Positions 41,569 through 51,465 of a stretch of 64,000 bases of DNA are shown here, one piece after another. The DNA is from Acidobacteriota bacterium. GTDB taxonomy: Bacteria; Acidobacteriota; Thermoanaerobaculia; Multivoradales; J023. The DNA is taken from positions 1 through 64,000 of the forward strand of contig JAJCXR010000028.1 in assembly GCA_029263315.1 (NCBI GenBank), in the 5' to 3' direction. How positions within the stretch are numbered: position 1 is the stretch's first letter; each line of letters opens with the position of its first letter. The notes under the pieces are model-generated. The model made no database searches, was not told the origin of the DNA, and saw only the letters and a list, made by a program, of their open reading frames with translations. The translations under genes and the position numbers were made by a program.

Positions 41569-43697
41569 TGAGCTCCGTCCTCGGAAGGATCATCGGAAAG
41601 GCCGATCGCCGAAGGATCGGGCCGTTGGCCCACCTCGACGGTGACCTCGAAGCATACGTTGCCGTCGTGGCAATGAACAGCGACCTCACCCGCCAGCTCG
41701 TCCAGGCGGCGCCGCACCAAGGGCAGGCCGAGGCCGGTGCCGCCCTGACTGACAAAGGGCTCGAAAATCTTCTGCATCCCTTCTCGGTCGATGGGCGCCC
41801 CCGGATTGCTGGTGGTGAAGACGACCTTGGAACCACGACGCTCGAGGCTTGTGGTGGTGGTGCCGCCGGTCGGCGTGTGCTCAACGGCGTTGAGCAGCAG
41901 GTTGAAAACCACCGTCTGCCAGGCGGCGGGGGAGCCGGCCAATGTTCCCACCTCTTCGATGACCCCGGCTTCGAGGGCGACGCCCCGTTTGCGTGCCTCG
42001 GCGGACAAAATGTAGAGGGCGCTGTGGAGCAGATCGGTCAGCGCCGTGTCGGTACCCGGATGGGGGCGGGCGATACCCAGGATTTCTTGGGTCGTCTGGT
42101 GCAGCCGGTTGATCTGCTCGACGATCATGTCGAGGTCCGTCACCCCTTCCGAAGCGGGGTCCTCGGCCGCCAAGTCTTCCCGCAGGCTCTGGGCCAGGGC
42201 TTTCATCGAGGCCAGGGGATTCTTGATTTCATGGGCCAGGGAGGCGGAAATCAGCCCCAGCATGCCCAGCCGTTCTTGTTCTTCGAGGCGTCGATCTTCG
42301 GCAAGACGACGGTTGACCAACCGTTGCAGCGACAACGTTGCCGCCAGTTGCCGCATGACCAGGCGCACCGCTTCGAGCTCCCCATCGTCGTAGCCGCCGC
42401 CGGTGGCGCTGCTGCGCAGGCCGAGGAGAGCAAAGAGCTGCCCTTCGATGCGCAAAGCGAAAATGGCATGTAGATCGTGCTGCGCCAAGAGGGAGGCTAG
42501 GCGACGATCCGGCGGCGCCAAGCGGTGAAGCAGCGGCTCTTCGACCTCGGTGAAGTAGGTCCAGAAGGGATTGGGGCCGGAGGTCTCGTCGAGCTGCGGA
42601 AGAAACTCGGCGTCGCTGCCCAGCCAGCGGCCCACCTCCTGGGCGGTGCGGGCCAAGGCTTCATCTTCGGTCAGATCCAGGCGCTGTATGCGATCCATCA
42701 GCCGGTCGAGCTCCTGCGGAGTCAGAGTCTTGCCCATCAGGCGTCGCCAACGGGGTGAGCGCTGCAGCCAACGCTCCACCCAAGGCGTGTACACCGTGCC
42801 AAAGAAGAGAGCCAGGAGCAATCCCCATGCCACGAGGCGGCGGTAGACGGGGAGGTCTTCCCGTGCCACTGCCGGACCCGCCAACATGACCAGGAATACC
42901 AAGGCCAGGACGGCCAGGAAATGCCGCAGGCTGCGCTGCGACAGGGAAAGGCGCATCAGGTTGTAGCGCTGCACATAGAAGGCCAGCAAGATGCCGGGAA
43001 GTAGAAGCCCGCCGAGCAGGGCGCTGCGCAGGCTGCGTTCGAAACCCATCGCCTCGGGGTTCCAGGGGTCGAAGTGTCCGCTGGCCAACAGGAGGACAAA
43101 GAGACCGGCCAACAGCCAGAGGAGATAGCGCAGGAAGTCTTTCAGACGGCGATCTTCGAGGCGACTCCAGAGGCGCAGCCCGAGGAGCCAGGCGAGGGCT
43201 AGATTCCAGGTCGAGAAGAGGATGATGGTGGGGAAGATCTGGCGGCTGGCATAGGCCAGAAGGGGTTCCTGGGCGTTGATGAAGCGCCAGGTCGGTTCGA
43301 CGAACAGAAGAAGCGAGGGGTAGGCCACCCATGGAGCCTGACGTGCCAACCAGCGGCGGTAGGGGATCGACTCGAGGCGCCAGAGGGCGTCCGACAGGGT
43401 ATGTACCAAGAGCACGAAGCTGGTCAGCCAAGCGATGCCCCGGAACAGATCGAGCCCCAGCCCGGGGACCGTCCACCAATCGGGACGCCCGATGAGAATG
43501 TCCACCAGCTCGTCCCCCAAGGCGCCGACGAACCACGAGGTCAGGGCGAGGGGCAAGAGCCGCAGGGGATAGTTGCCCGACAGAACCTCGGGGCGCCGCA
43601 ACAGCTCGCGGCTCAGGAAGCCATAGAGCAGCGTGCCGGCGAGGAAAAGCAGCAGCTCGAAGTAGAGGCAGAGCTCATTCCACATGGTGCTGGGCAT
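41559..43697 (-). CDS. multi-pass membrane sensor histidine kinase
   Basis: The 712-residue protein has about seven to nine membrane helices in the first ~310 residues (for example FELLLFLAGTLLYGFL, LLWLLAGLFVLLLAS, LLGGLLLPGILLAFYV, FLAVLALVFLVMLAG). A GAF-like segment lies at about 345-460. The HisKA domain has SASLAHEIKNPLASMK with phospho-acceptor His489. The ATPase domain has the N box NLLLNAVEHT, FEPFVSQGGTGLGL (F and G2 boxes) and GAPIDREGM (G1 region). The ATG has GAGG seven bases upstream. The gene is first in a two-gene operon with its NtrC-type regulator. The many-helix sensor suggests that it detects a membrane or small-molecule signal. Confidence 0.92.
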   Translation of the reverse strand: MPSTMWNELCLYFELLLFLAGTLLYGFLSRELLRRPEVLSGNYPLRLLPLALTSWFVGALGDELVDILIGRPDWWTVPGLGLDLFRGIAWLTSFVLLVHTLSDALWRLESIPYRRWLARQAPWVAYPSLLLFVEPTWRFINAQEPLLAYASRQIFPTIILFSTWNLALAWLLGLRLWSRLEDRRLKDFLRYLLWLLAGLFVLLLASGHFDPWNPEAMGFERSLRSALLGGLLLPGILLAFYVQRYNLMRLSLSQRSLRHFLAVLALVFLVMLAGPAVAREDLPVYRRLVAWGLLLALFFGTVYTPWVERWLQRSPRWRRLMGKTLTPQELDRLMDRIQRLDLTEDEALARTAQEVGRWLGSDAEFLPQLDETSGPNPFWTYFTEVEEPLLHRLAPPDRRLASLLAQHDLHAIFALRIEGQLFALLGLRSSATGGGYDDGELEAVRLVMRQLAATLSLQRLVNRRLAEDRRLEEQERLGMLGLISASLAHEIKNPLASMKALAQSLREDLAAEDPASEGVTDLDMIVEQINRLHQTTQEILGIARPHPGTDTALTDLLHSALYILSAEARKRGVALEAGVIEEVGTLAGSPAAWQTVVFNLLLNAVEHTPTGGTTTTSLERRGSKVVFTTSNPGAPIDREGMQKIFEPFVSQGGTGLGLPLVRRRLDELAGEVAVHCHDGNVCFEVTVEVGQRPDPSAIGLSDDPSEDGAQCP

Positions 43698-43939
43698 TAT
43701 GGCACCTCGTCCATGCGGGGCATGAAGGGTACTTGAGGGCTAGCTTAGCTCGGCGTTGCTCAACGGGGGGCCACGGTGGCGTCATTTGGGCGACGGTGCC
43801 TACTCGAAGCTGCACCCTAGAGGCTGCACCCCGTCGATCTCTGTGGCGCAAGAAGGCCCTGCGGCGGGGTTTGTGGTCTGTCTTGGGCTTGGCACGATGC
43901 TTGAGACAAGTGGAACCGAACGTCAACGAGGAGGTTTCC

Positions 43940-46900
43940 ATGAGCTCGTCCGATATCCCTTTGAGATCCTTTGGCGCCCCAGAGATCGACAGCCATTGCG
44001 ACGGCACCGACACCACCGACGTCGTCGCTGGCGATCGCTCCGATCGTCCAGCTGGTGAGCCGTCGTCCCTGCAAGGCATCCGCTGGCTGCTTCTGGTGGG
44101 TGGTTTGGTGGTGGCGGTGTCGGTGGTCCGCCTGGTGGCGGCGGAATGGCACCAACTGAGCGCCAGCCTGCAGTTTCTCCTGCTGGTTGTCGGGGCCCTC
44201 GGTGTCTTCGGCTGCGCTGAGATGCTGCGCCAGCGTCTGCGTTTGCCGCTGGCGGCGACGGCCCTGCACGGTTTGTTTGTCGTCCTGGTGCCACTGCTGG
44301 CTTGGGGTGCCGCCCATCAGGGTTTGGCTCGGACTCTGACCGGCGGCATGGTGGTGGTACCGGGTCTCCTGGCCCTTCTGCTGGCCTGTCGTCGTTTGCT
44401 GCGACGCGACCTCGGCTACCGCGGTTGGCTCTACCTCTGGGTGTTGGGGGGCCTGCTCCTGGCGGTGCCTTACATGGCCGTTATCGGGCCGCTGGCGGGC
44501 GGTGGCGCCACCACTTTTGTATGGCTCGCCGCCCTCGGTGGTTTGGCCGTACGCTCGGCCAGCCGTCACATCAATCGCTTTTTCTTTCATCGGGATCGGC
44601 GCGAGGGGGTGGATAGGCCCTTAAGGATGCTGCCCTTCGCCCTGCTGTTGGTGGTGTACTTCGCGGTTATGCTGGCGCTTCCGGTGGCCGGGGGATGGAT
44701 CGCCGTACCTCTGGCCTTCGCTGCCCTGGCACTGATCGATTGCGGAGAAGAGTACTACCAGGCTTTGGTGGCAGCCCGAGGCGAGCCGGTGACGCGATGG
44801 CCGCGGCGGTCCGTAGCCCTGCTGATCGTCGGTTTCGCCACCTTGGCGGTGGCTTTAGGTCTCGCTCCCTTGAGCGGCTGGATGATGGGCTGGGCGGTTG
44901 TCTCGGCCTTGGCCACGTGGAGATTGGTGGCCTGGGGTTTGCGCTATCGCAGCACCGCAGCCTATGGGGCGGGTTTGTTGGTCGGCATGATGGCCTACCA
45001 CGTGGCCCCAGCTCTGCTGCCGGATCTCGCCAAGCAGATTTACCAAGGGCTATTGCAAATGATCGGAATCGGGGCGGGGGGCGCCGCCGCGGTTAGCCTC
45101 AGCGGCGTTGGCCAACTGGCCCTATTGGTCGCCTCGGCGGTGGCCTTCGAGGCTCGCTCGAGCCGACGGATGTCTCACCTGCACCGTATCCTGGTGCTCT
45201 TGCAGGCGACGGTGGTGCTGGTGGCAGGTTTGGGGGAGCCCTTGGCCTTGCGCTGGGTGGCCCTGCTGACCTTGCCCCTAATGCTGTGGGCTGCCGCGGC
45301 CCTGCGCCGAAGCCAGCTCTTGCCTTGGACCTATGCCTCCCTGGCCGCCGCAACCTTGGCTTGGGGATGGCAGCCGGGCAGCCGGACCCTGTGGAGCGAG
45401 GCCGGTGCCTTCCTGTTGGTGGCAGCGAGCTTGCTCTATTTGAGTGTGGGTTGGGCGGTCGATCGTCACCATCGCTCCCGGCGCCCGGCGGGGAAAGAAT
45501 CGTCCATCGGTCTCGGTTTTGCCGTCCAGCGCCATCTCTGGCGTTCCTGGTTGGTGTGGCCGGTGCTGGCCCTTCTGTTGCCAATGGGTATTTTGGCCAT
45601 CCCCGGGTGGCTCGATGCCTTGACGCCCACCGCGGCGCCCATGATGCAGATTCTTTTGGCACTGGCTTTCGCCATGGCGATGTCCTTGCTGCGCCGGCCG
45701 CAACTTGGAGTGTTGGCGGCCACTTCGCTGTCGTTGGGGATTTGGGGGGGCATGGCGCAACTTGCCGCTCCGAATTGGACCCTGGCTGCGGTGACGCAGC
45801 TTCTGATGCTGGCGGCCTGGATCTGGCAACGTCGTGCGGCCCCCGGGGCGGCGGCGTATCGGCGTTGGACGAGCCGGGCTCTGGTGATCCTCAACGGAGC
45901 CATGGGGCTCGTTCTGTTGGGTATTGCGGGGTTCCAAGCGACGGTCACCGTCGAAGCCCTGGTAGTGCTCTGGCTCGGTGCCTATCTCTTTGACGCCGTC
46001 GCTGGGCAAGGGGCACTGGGCCGGCGCAAGAGCCCAGAGTCCGTCGCCGGTCTGCTCTTGCAGCCGGCCCTGGGGTTATTGCTGCTCTATCCGGCAGCAC
46101 AGCTGTGGGCCTGGGGCATCGATGGCTGGATGCCATTGCTGGCGAGCTGCGGTGTGGCTCTCTTCACGCTAAGCCATGCCTTGCGGGGTCGGTTAGGCCA
46201 TCGGTTGGCGCTGCGTTATGGCGTCGACCCGGGACAGGCTCGATTGGCCTTGGAGCAGAACCTGGTGCCCTTGCGCCAACTGTGGCGCTGGAGCGCCGTC
46301 GCCAGCTGTCTTCTCTGGGTCGGGGTGTGGGGTCTGCTGCTGGCCGTTCTGCTCGCCGCCGAAGCCCTTTGGCGAGCCGCTGGACGGGGCCAAAGTCCGC
46401 CCCCCGTCAATGCCAGGGATCCGCTGCTGATGGTGACGGCGTTGCCCTTTCTGCAGTTGGCCGGCTTGGCGGTGCAGGGGATTAGAACCGGTGGCACCGA
46501 TTACCTGCTACCCACCCTCTTGAGCGCCGACGGCTGGGGGACCCTGGCGACGCTCTTCGCCATCTTGGTTTGGATGCTGGCCTTGGAAGCGCTCAGCGCC
46601 CGTGGCATGGCCAGGCCGACGGCGGCCCTGCGCTTGGCTGAGCTCGGGGCAGCCGGCTGTGCCCTTTGGGGTCTGGCGACCCTCACCCGAGGGGCGGGCA
46701 CCGGTGGTGTGGTGCTGCCCTTGGCGTATGTTGCCGCGACGGTCGCCTTCGCCCTGTGGAACGGACGCCGAGCTTGGGTCGGAAGCCGAGGCCTGGAGCC
46801 CTGGAACGCCCAAGCCTGGCTCCTACTGGCGATGTTCCAGTGCTTCGCCACCGGCTGGTTGGAGATCGCCTCCCCGGGCAGCGCCCTGTGGCTGTTGGCC

Positions 46901-47650
46901 CTCGCCGTGATATCAGAGAGCTGGAGCGGCTGGCTTGGTCGCCGTTTTGGCGCAGATGAGCAACGGGCTTCCCTGGCGTCCAGCGCCAGCGGCGGGGCCA
47001 CCGTTTGGGCCTTGGCGGGCAGTCTGGTGTCCTGTACCGCCGTGCTGATGGCCGGCGGCACTTGGTGGTCCGTGTTGCCGATGATGCTGGCCAGCGTCCT
47101 CTTCGCCTTGCGGGCCCGCCGTGGTGACTCGCTGGTGGTGTCTTCCGGTATGGCGTGTGGACTGTTTGCGGTGGCCTTCTGTTTGGCTGTTTATGCCCTG
47201 CCCTCCATTGGACCCGAGCTGTACTTCCTGGGACCCGGCATCGCCTTGATGCTCCTCTCCTGGCTGTTGGCACCCCGTATCAGCAGGTCGGCCCGGAGCC
47301 AACTGTTGACGGTCGGAGCGGTGGCCGCCTACGGCACCCCGATGATGGGTCTGCTGGGCGAGCTGGGTTGGGTTTGGCAGTGTGTGCTGCTGCTGGCCGC
47401 CATCGCCTTCGGCGCTTCGAGCTTCCGTCTGCGGAGCCGTTCTTTGCTCACCGTCTCGACAGCGGCTTTGATCATCGATCTGGTGTTCTTCGTCGTCAAG
47501 CTGCGCCGCACCGAGCCTACGGTGCTGTGGGTCCTGGGCATCGTCTTTGGGCTGTCGATCATGGCTGCCGCCGCCTTCCTGGAGCACCGTCGCGAAGCGG
47601 TGGAGCAGCGGCTCCGCCTTTGGGGTCGCCAGCTCAAGTCTTGGAGCTGA
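43940..47650 (+). CDS. very large polytopic membrane protein (DUF2157-like N-terminus)
   Basis: The ATG at 43940 has GAGGAGG five bases upstream, so the longer frame from 43733 is not the true start. The 1236-residue protein begins with ~50 soluble residues and then is almost entirely hydrophobic, with well over 25 predicted membrane helices joined by short Arg-rich loops. The first helices (LLLVGGLVVAVSVVRLVAAE, LQFLLLVVGALGVFGCAEML, then LRLPLAATALHGLFVVLVPL) resemble the DUF2157-type pattern, but I cannot assign a family with certainty. No transport or catalytic motif is obvious. It is followed 77 bases later by pspA and a coupled small gene in the same direction, which suggests an envelope-stress or membrane-maintenance role. 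Confidence 0.72.
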   Translation: MSSSDIPLRSFGAPEIDSHCDGTDTTDVVAGDRSDRPAGEPSSLQGIRWLLLVGGLVVAVSVVRLVAAEWHQLSASLQFLLLVVGALGVFGCAEMLRQRLRLPLAATALHGLFVVLVPLLAWGAAHQGLARTLTGGMVVVPGLLALLLACRRLLRRDLGYRGWLYLWVLGGLLLAVPYMAVIGPLAGGGATTFVWLAALGGLAVRSASRHINRFFFHRDRREGVDRPLRMLPFALLLVVYFAVMLALPVAGGWIAVPLAFAALALIDCGEEYYQALVAARGEPVTRWPRRSVALLIVGFATLAVALGLAPLSGWMMGWAVVSALATWRLVAWGLRYRSTAAYGAGLLVGMMAYHVAPALLPDLAKQIYQGLLQMIGIGAGGAAAVSLSGVGQLALLVASAVAFEARSSRRMSHLHRILVLLQATVVLVAGLGEPLALRWVALLTLPLMLWAAAALRRSQLLPWTYASLAAATLAWGWQPGSRTLWSEAGAFLLVAASLLYLSVGWAVDRHHRSRRPAGKESSIGLGFAVQRHLWRSWLVWPVLALLLPMGILAIPGWLDALTPTAAPMMQILLALAFAMAMSLLRRPQLGVLAATSLSLGIWGGMAQLAAPNWTLAAVTQLLMLAAWIWQRRAAPGAAAYRRWTSRALVILNGAMGLVLLGIAGFQATVTVEALVVLWLGAYLFDAVAGQGALGRRKSPESVAGLLLQPALGLLLLYPAAQLWAWGIDGWMPLLASCGVALFTLSHALRGRLGHRLALRYGVDPGQARLALEQNLVPLRQLWRWSAVASCLLWVGVWGLLLAVLLAAEALWRAAGRGQSPPPVNARDPLLMVTALPFLQLAGLAVQGIRTGGTDYLLPTLLSADGWGTLATLFAILVWMLALEALSARGMARPTAALRLAELGAAGCALWGLATLTRGAGTGGVVLPLAYVAATVAFALWNGRRAWVGSRGLEPWNAQAWLLLAMFQCFATGWLEIASPGSALWLLALAVISESWSGWLGRRFGADEQRASLASSASGGATVWALAGSLVSCTAVLMAGGTWWSVLPMMLASVLFALRARRGDSLVVSSGMACGLFAVAFCLAVYALPSIGPELYFLGPGIALMLLSWLLAPRISRSARSQLLTVGAVAAYGTPMMGLLGELGWVWQCVLLLAAIAFGASSFRLRSRSLLTVSTAALIIDLVFFVVKLRRTEPTVLWVLGIVFGLSIMAAAAFLEHRREAVEQRLRLWGRQLKSWS

Positions 47651-47727
47651 CGTCACTAATCAACGATTGCTAGATCAATCCATGGAGGGGCATCGGCCCT
47701 TCTGAAAACACTGTGAGGAACTTGGAT

Positions 47728-48429
47728 ATGAACATCGCACAACGATTCACCTTATTTGTCAAAGGTAGCTTCAATGGTTTGCTGGACTCGGTCGAAGATC
47801 CGGAGCGCAGCCTGCATCAGCTGGTCCTCGACATGGAAGAGCAGTTGGAACGGGCCAAGCGGGCGGCCGCCCAGGCGATGGCCAATGAGGATCGCCTGCG
47901 ACAGCGGATCGAGGGCTTGCGCAAGGAGAGGGTGGAGTGGGACACGGCCGCCCGCCGGGCCATGGGTCATGGGCGGGAGGACGATACCCGCAGTGCCCTA
48001 GAGCAGGCCGAAAGAGCAGCGCAGCTCGGCCAGCAGCTCGGTGAGCAACTGGCGGCCCAAGAACAGGACACGGAGCAAATCCGTGCTGCCGTGGGCCGCT
48101 TACACGAGCAGATCGAAGGGGCCCGCAGCCGTCTGCAGCTGTTGCAGGCCAAGATGCGACAAGGGGAGGCACGGCGGGCCATGGGAAAGGCGATGCGCGG
48201 TGTCCAGGCGATCCATATGATGTCCGAATTCGACCGCCTTGGCGAGCGAGTGGAGCTGCAAGCGGCGGAAGAATCAGCCTACCTGAACCTGGACGATGCC
48301 CTGTCAGGGGCGGACATCAAGCGCCGCTTCGGGCGCCAGGCGATGGACGATGCGGTGGAGGAGCGTTTGGCGCGGTTGCGCCAAGAGATGGCGCCGCCGA
48401 AGGAGGACGCTCCGGCGTCGGCGTCATGA
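47728..48429 (+). CDS. pspA: PspA/IM30 family protein
   Basis: This 233-residue protein starts at the ATG at 47728, with GAGGA nine bases upstream; a GTG at 47713 is in frame but less likely because the family starts with an amphipathic helix, here MNIAQRFTLFVKGSFNGLLD. It has the PspA layout: a short N-terminal helix, SVEDPERSLHQLVLDMEEQL, then a long coiled coil (about 25-190). Such proteins form rods or rings that support damaged membranes (ESCRT-III relatives). It lies between the giant membrane protein and a coupled hypothetical gene (ATGA overlap). Regulators such as PspF are not adjacent. Slightly longer than the classic ~222 residues. Confidence 0.9.
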   Translation: MNIAQRFTLFVKGSFNGLLDSVEDPERSLHQLVLDMEEQLERAKRAAAQAMANEDRLRQRIEGLRKERVEWDTAARRAMGHGREDDTRSALEQAERAAQLGQQLGEQLAAQEQDTEQIRAAVGRLHEQIEGARSRLQLLQAKMRQGEARRAMGKAMRGVQAIHMMSEFDRLGERVELQAAEESAYLNLDDALSGADIKRRFGRQAMDDAVEERLARLRQEMAPPKEDAPASAS

Positions 48430-48839
48430 GCTGGTGGTTTCGGCTGCGCCGCCTGTGGGCGCAAAATCGAATTCGTCTGTCGGCTCGGGACTTGCGCCCC
48501 CTCGGGGTGGAGGTGGGGGATCGTCTGGAGATTTTCGGTCAACCGTGGGCCGTGGCAGGCAAGACGATGCCTGCGGCCGGTCCGGCGACCGCACCGGTAT
48601 TCATTCTTGCCACGCTGTGCGCTCCGCGTCGTCGAGCGACCTTGCACCCTTCGCCGCGGCGGCAGGGGCGCTCCACGTTGTACTACCGGTGGTTGATGCA
48701 GGATGATTCGGGGGAGCGCCCTGTCCACCGGCGAGACCTGGTTCATTACGCGGTGGGGTCCACCCGGCATGGCCAACTTCCTCGGGGCCAAACCCCATGG
48801 CCGGCGCCCGCCGAGCCGGGGTTGAGGGGCGGTAGGTGA
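48426..48839 (+). CDS. hypothetical protein coupled to PspA
   Basis: This 137-residue basic protein starts inside the pspA stop (ATGA). It begins MSWWFRLRRLWAQNRIRLSA and has LGVEVGDRLEIFGQPWAVAG, which looks like a small beta-barrel start. The rest is Arg/Pro-rich. No family is recognised. Overlap with pspA is the main evidence that it is real and that it acts with PspA. The C-terminal ~30 residues are low-complexity. Confidence 0.6.
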   Translation: MSWWFRLRRLWAQNRIRLSARDLRPLGVEVGDRLEIFGQPWAVAGKTMPAAGPATAPVFILATLCAPRRRATLHPSPRRQGRSTLYYRWLMQDDSGERPVHRRDLVHYAVGSTRHGQLPRGQTPWPAPAEPGLRGGR

Positions 48840-49089
48840 TGTAACGGCAGTCGCCAGGGACGAAGGGATAGGGCGATGACGGTCGGGCGGCGTATAATCA
48901 GCTGGTGTTCGCCGCGCTGGGCCCGCCAAGGGACGGTAGAGATGTAGCAAATCCTCGCCGCGGTGATCGTCTTCCCCATCCGTCCCCGCTGCCGTCAACC
49001 GAACACCGTGCATTCGTCTCTCCACCGTCTTCCCATGCCAACATTTGAGCAGAAGAGCAACGACGGTGGCTGCGACCCGGAGACTTGCC

Positions 49090-49866
49090 TTGTCGAATAG
49101 CCTCCCTCCGTCCGAGCCAACCCCTGGTCGCCCCAAGGGTGCCGCCGATGACCCTGAAGAGGTCTCGGACTTCGATGTGCTGGACCCCCATACGCGCCTG
49201 ATCTTGAGCGCCGACGAGACGGATAACCGTGTCTTGCGCTGGGCGTTGATCGCCGCGGCGGTGTTTCATGTTGTATTGCTGTTGATCACCTTTCCGGATT
49301 GGGGCAAGCCGCGTCAGCTCAGGGATGCCAAACCTGCCAAGGTGTACAAGGTGCAAGACGTGCGCTTTGAGCCACCGGCGGCGGCGCCCAAGAAGGAAAT
49401 TCCCAAACGCCGGGCCAAGAAGATCCCCATCCCCGACCCGACGCCGGATGAGCCGGAGCCCATTGTCATCGACGACATCGTCGAGCCCACCCTCGAGCTG
49501 GCGGAGGTCGATATCTCGGTTTTTGGTATCCCCGACGCTCCGCCCAGCATCGGTCAAGGGTCCTCCGATCGACCCCTTGCCATGGGGGCGGGCATGAAGC
49601 CGCCGGTGAAGGTCTTTGGGCCGGAGCCGGGTTATACGGAAGAGGCGCGTCAGGCGCGCATTCAGGGCAGCGTCATCTTGCAGATCGTCATCGACAAACA
49701 GGGTCAGGTGGCGGTAGACAGCGTCGAGGTGATCAAAGGTCTGCCCTTGGGGCTCGACACCTTGGCTCGCGAGACGGTCAAGGGCTGGAAGTTCAAACCG
49801 GCCACCCTCGAAGGGGAGCCGGTGGCGGTCTACTACACGTTGATTCTCAATTTTTCGTTGCAGTAG
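49090..49866 (+). CDS. energy transducer TonB
   Basis: The TTG at 49090 has GGAG eight bases upstream; an earlier TTG at 49045 lacks a site. The ~258-residue protein has a cytoplasmic N-terminus, one membrane helix (WALIAAAVFHVVLLLITF), a Lys/Pro-rich spacer (PKKEIPKRRAKKIPIPDPTP) and a C-terminal TonB domain (about 170-258) with PGYTEEARQARIQGSVILQI, then VKGWKFKPATLEGEPVAV. TonB passes energy from ExbB/ExbD to outer-membrane receptors; no exbB/D is visible here. The 3' end overlaps the convergent methyltransferase gene by 20 bases. Confidence 0.9.
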   Translation: MSNSLPPSEPTPGRPKGAADDPEEVSDFDVLDPHTRLILSADETDNRVLRWALIAAAVFHVVLLLITFPDWGKPRQLRDAKPAKVYKVQDVRFEPPAAAPKKEIPKRRAKKIPIPDPTPDEPEPIVIDDIVEPTLELAEVDISVFGIPDAPPSIGQGSSDRPLAMGAGMKPPVKVFGPEPGYTEEARQARIQGSVILQIVIDKQGQVAVDSVEVIKGLPLGLDTLARETVKGWKFKPATLEGEPVAVYYTLILNFSLQ

Positions 49867-50557
49867 CACTGGTGCCCGCTGCCTGATCTGCCAGGCGGGC
49901 CGTCGCGGTGGCCACCGACAAGCCCCACAGGCTGTCAAGGGACATGGCCTCGACCTCGAAACCGCCCCGCCGCAGACAAGCGTCGACGGCGATGGGCCGA
50001 CAATCGACGAAATGCGGGAAATGACAGTGCAGCCACTTGTAGAAGGAGATTGCCGGGTGCAGCCCCTCGAGGTCATAGAGGCTGACCACCACGAGCCGGC
50101 CACCGGGACGCAGGGTACGACGTATCTCCTTCAGCACCTGCTGTAGATCCTCGGCCTCGAAGAGCTCCAGGGTGAAGCTCGAGAAGGCACCGTCGAAGCT
50201 GCGATCGGCGTAGGGCATGGAGCGGGCATCGCCGAGGGCTAGTTGAACCCGTTCTGCCGATCGCCCTTCGACCAGCCGCTGCTGTGCCACGCCGAGCATG
50301 CCTGGCGATAGATCGAGACCGCGCACATGACCCTCCGGGCCCACCGACCGTGCCAGCTCCACCAAGGCGCTGCCGGTGCCAAAACCCACTTCCAGAAGGT
50401 GCTCGCCGGGCTGCGCGGCCAAACGCTTCAAACCCGCTTCGCGGGTGGCGTGCTCGCTGGCATCGGCGAGCCTGTCATAGACGCGGCTCAGACGGTCATA
50501 GGAGCGCCGAGTGGCGTCGAGGTCGAAGCCGGGGTGTTTGCCGTGAGGATCCGTCAT
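49847..50557 (-). CDS. class I SAM-dependent methyltransferase
   Basis: This 236-residue protein has the UbiE/MenG-like pattern. Motif I is LLEVGFGTGSALVELA, followed by VRGLDLSPGMLGVAQQRL, then LALGDARSMPYADRSFDGAF and RRTLRPGGRLVVVSLYD. The substrate is unknown; a small lipid or quinone-like molecule fits the family. It overlaps the upstream SDR gene by four bases (ATGA), so the two probably serve one pathway. Its 3' end lies inside the end of the TonB gene. Confidence 0.88.
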   Translation of the reverse strand: MTDPHGKHPGFDLDATRRSYDRLSRVYDRLADASEHATREAGLKRLAAQPGEHLLEVGFGTGSALVELARSVGPEGHVRGLDLSPGMLGVAQQRLVEGRSAERVQLALGDARSMPYADRSFDGAFSSFTLELFEAEDLQQVLKEIRRTLRPGGRLVVVSLYDLEGLHPAISFYKWLHCHFPHFVDCRPIAVDACLRRGGFEVEAMSLDSLWGLSVATATARLADQAAGTSATATKN

Positions 50558-51465
50558 AGCTCTCCGCCGACGGAGGTGTACAGCTTCTTGAGGGCATCGA
50601 GGGCACTGTCGTGGGGAGCAGCGCCTTGCATATCGAGGATCTCGGCGTAGTGCTCGGCGATCATTTCAGGGCTGACCTCGGTGTCGGGGGTGAAGGCAAC
50701 GCCCGTCGATTCCTGGAGTTGTGCCCGGGCATAGAATCCCGCCCCGGCGACGATCGTATCGCCGGAGGTTTCGCAGGCCTCACTGGCCAAATAGGCGACC
50801 GCGGCGCTTACCAACTCAGGCCGAATCATCCGTTTGAAGTGATCGGGAAAAACCCGCGCTCCCATGCGGGTGTCGGCCACTGGGGCGATGGTGTTGACCT
50901 TGATATTGCTCTTCTTGCCCTCGATCTTCAGGGTATTCATCAGACCGATGATGCCCAGCTTGGCGGCGCTGTAGTTGGATTGTCCCAGGTTGCCGTAGAG
51001 CCCTGCCGCCGAGGAGGTGAGAACGATGCGGCCGAAGGAGCCTTTGCGCATCACCGGAAATGCAGCCTTGCAGGTGTAAACGGACCCCAGGAGATGCACC
51101 CGGACGACCGCTTCGAAATCATCCAAGGACATCTTGAGGAAGAGCTTGTCCCGCAGAATGCCCGCATTGTTGATCAGAATATCGAGACGTCCCCACCCGT
51201 CGAGGGCGCTCTGGATGATGCCGGCGGCGCTCTCCGGAGTTGAGACATCATCATAGTTGGCGACCGCTTCTCCCCCGGCCCGGTGAATCGTATCCACCAC
51301 TCGATCGGCTGGAGTGGTGTCGTTGCCGCCGCCATCGATGCTGCCGCCAAGGTCATTGACCACGACTTTGGCCCCGCGGGCAGCCAAATAGAGTGCATGG
51401 CTACGGCCCAGACCTTGTCCCGCTCCGGTGACGATGGCGACGCGATCATCGAATCGAATCTGCAT
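50554..51465 (-). CDS. short-chain dehydrogenase/reductase
   Basis: The ATG at 51465 has AAAGGA eight bases upstream (a TTG just before it is the alternative). The 303-residue protein has the NAD(P) motif TGAGQGLG, NDLGGSIDGGG, the structural NNAG, the catalytic Ser in TSSAAGLYG and YSAAK. Its early part resembles peroxisomal multifunctional enzyme/17-beta-HSD4-type reductases (SHALYLAARGAKVVVNDLGG), so a 3-hydroxyacyl-CoA or related substrate is likely. A ~50-residue C-terminal extension beyond the usual SDR core is typical of that group. It is cotranscribed with the methyltransferase. Confidence 0.9.
   Translation of the reverse strand: MQIRFDDRVAIVTGAGQGLGRSHALYLAARGAKVVVNDLGGSIDGGGNDTTPADRVVDTIHRAGGEAVANYDDVSTPESAAGIIQSALDGWGRLDILINNAGILRDKLFLKMSLDDFEAVVRVHLLGSVYTCKAAFPVMRKGSFGRIVLTSSAAGLYGNLGQSNYSAAKLGIIGLMNTLKIEGKKSNIKVNTIAPVADTRMGARVFPDHFKRMIRPELVSAAVAYLASEACETSGDTIVAGAGFYARAQLQESTGVAFTPDTEVSPEMIAEHYAEILDMQGAAPHDSALDALKKLYTSVGGEL

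Noticed and set aside
43733..43939. 69-codon extension of the giant membrane protein
   Set aside because: GAGGAGG five bases before the ATG at 43940 marks the real start; the extension looks like translated spacer.
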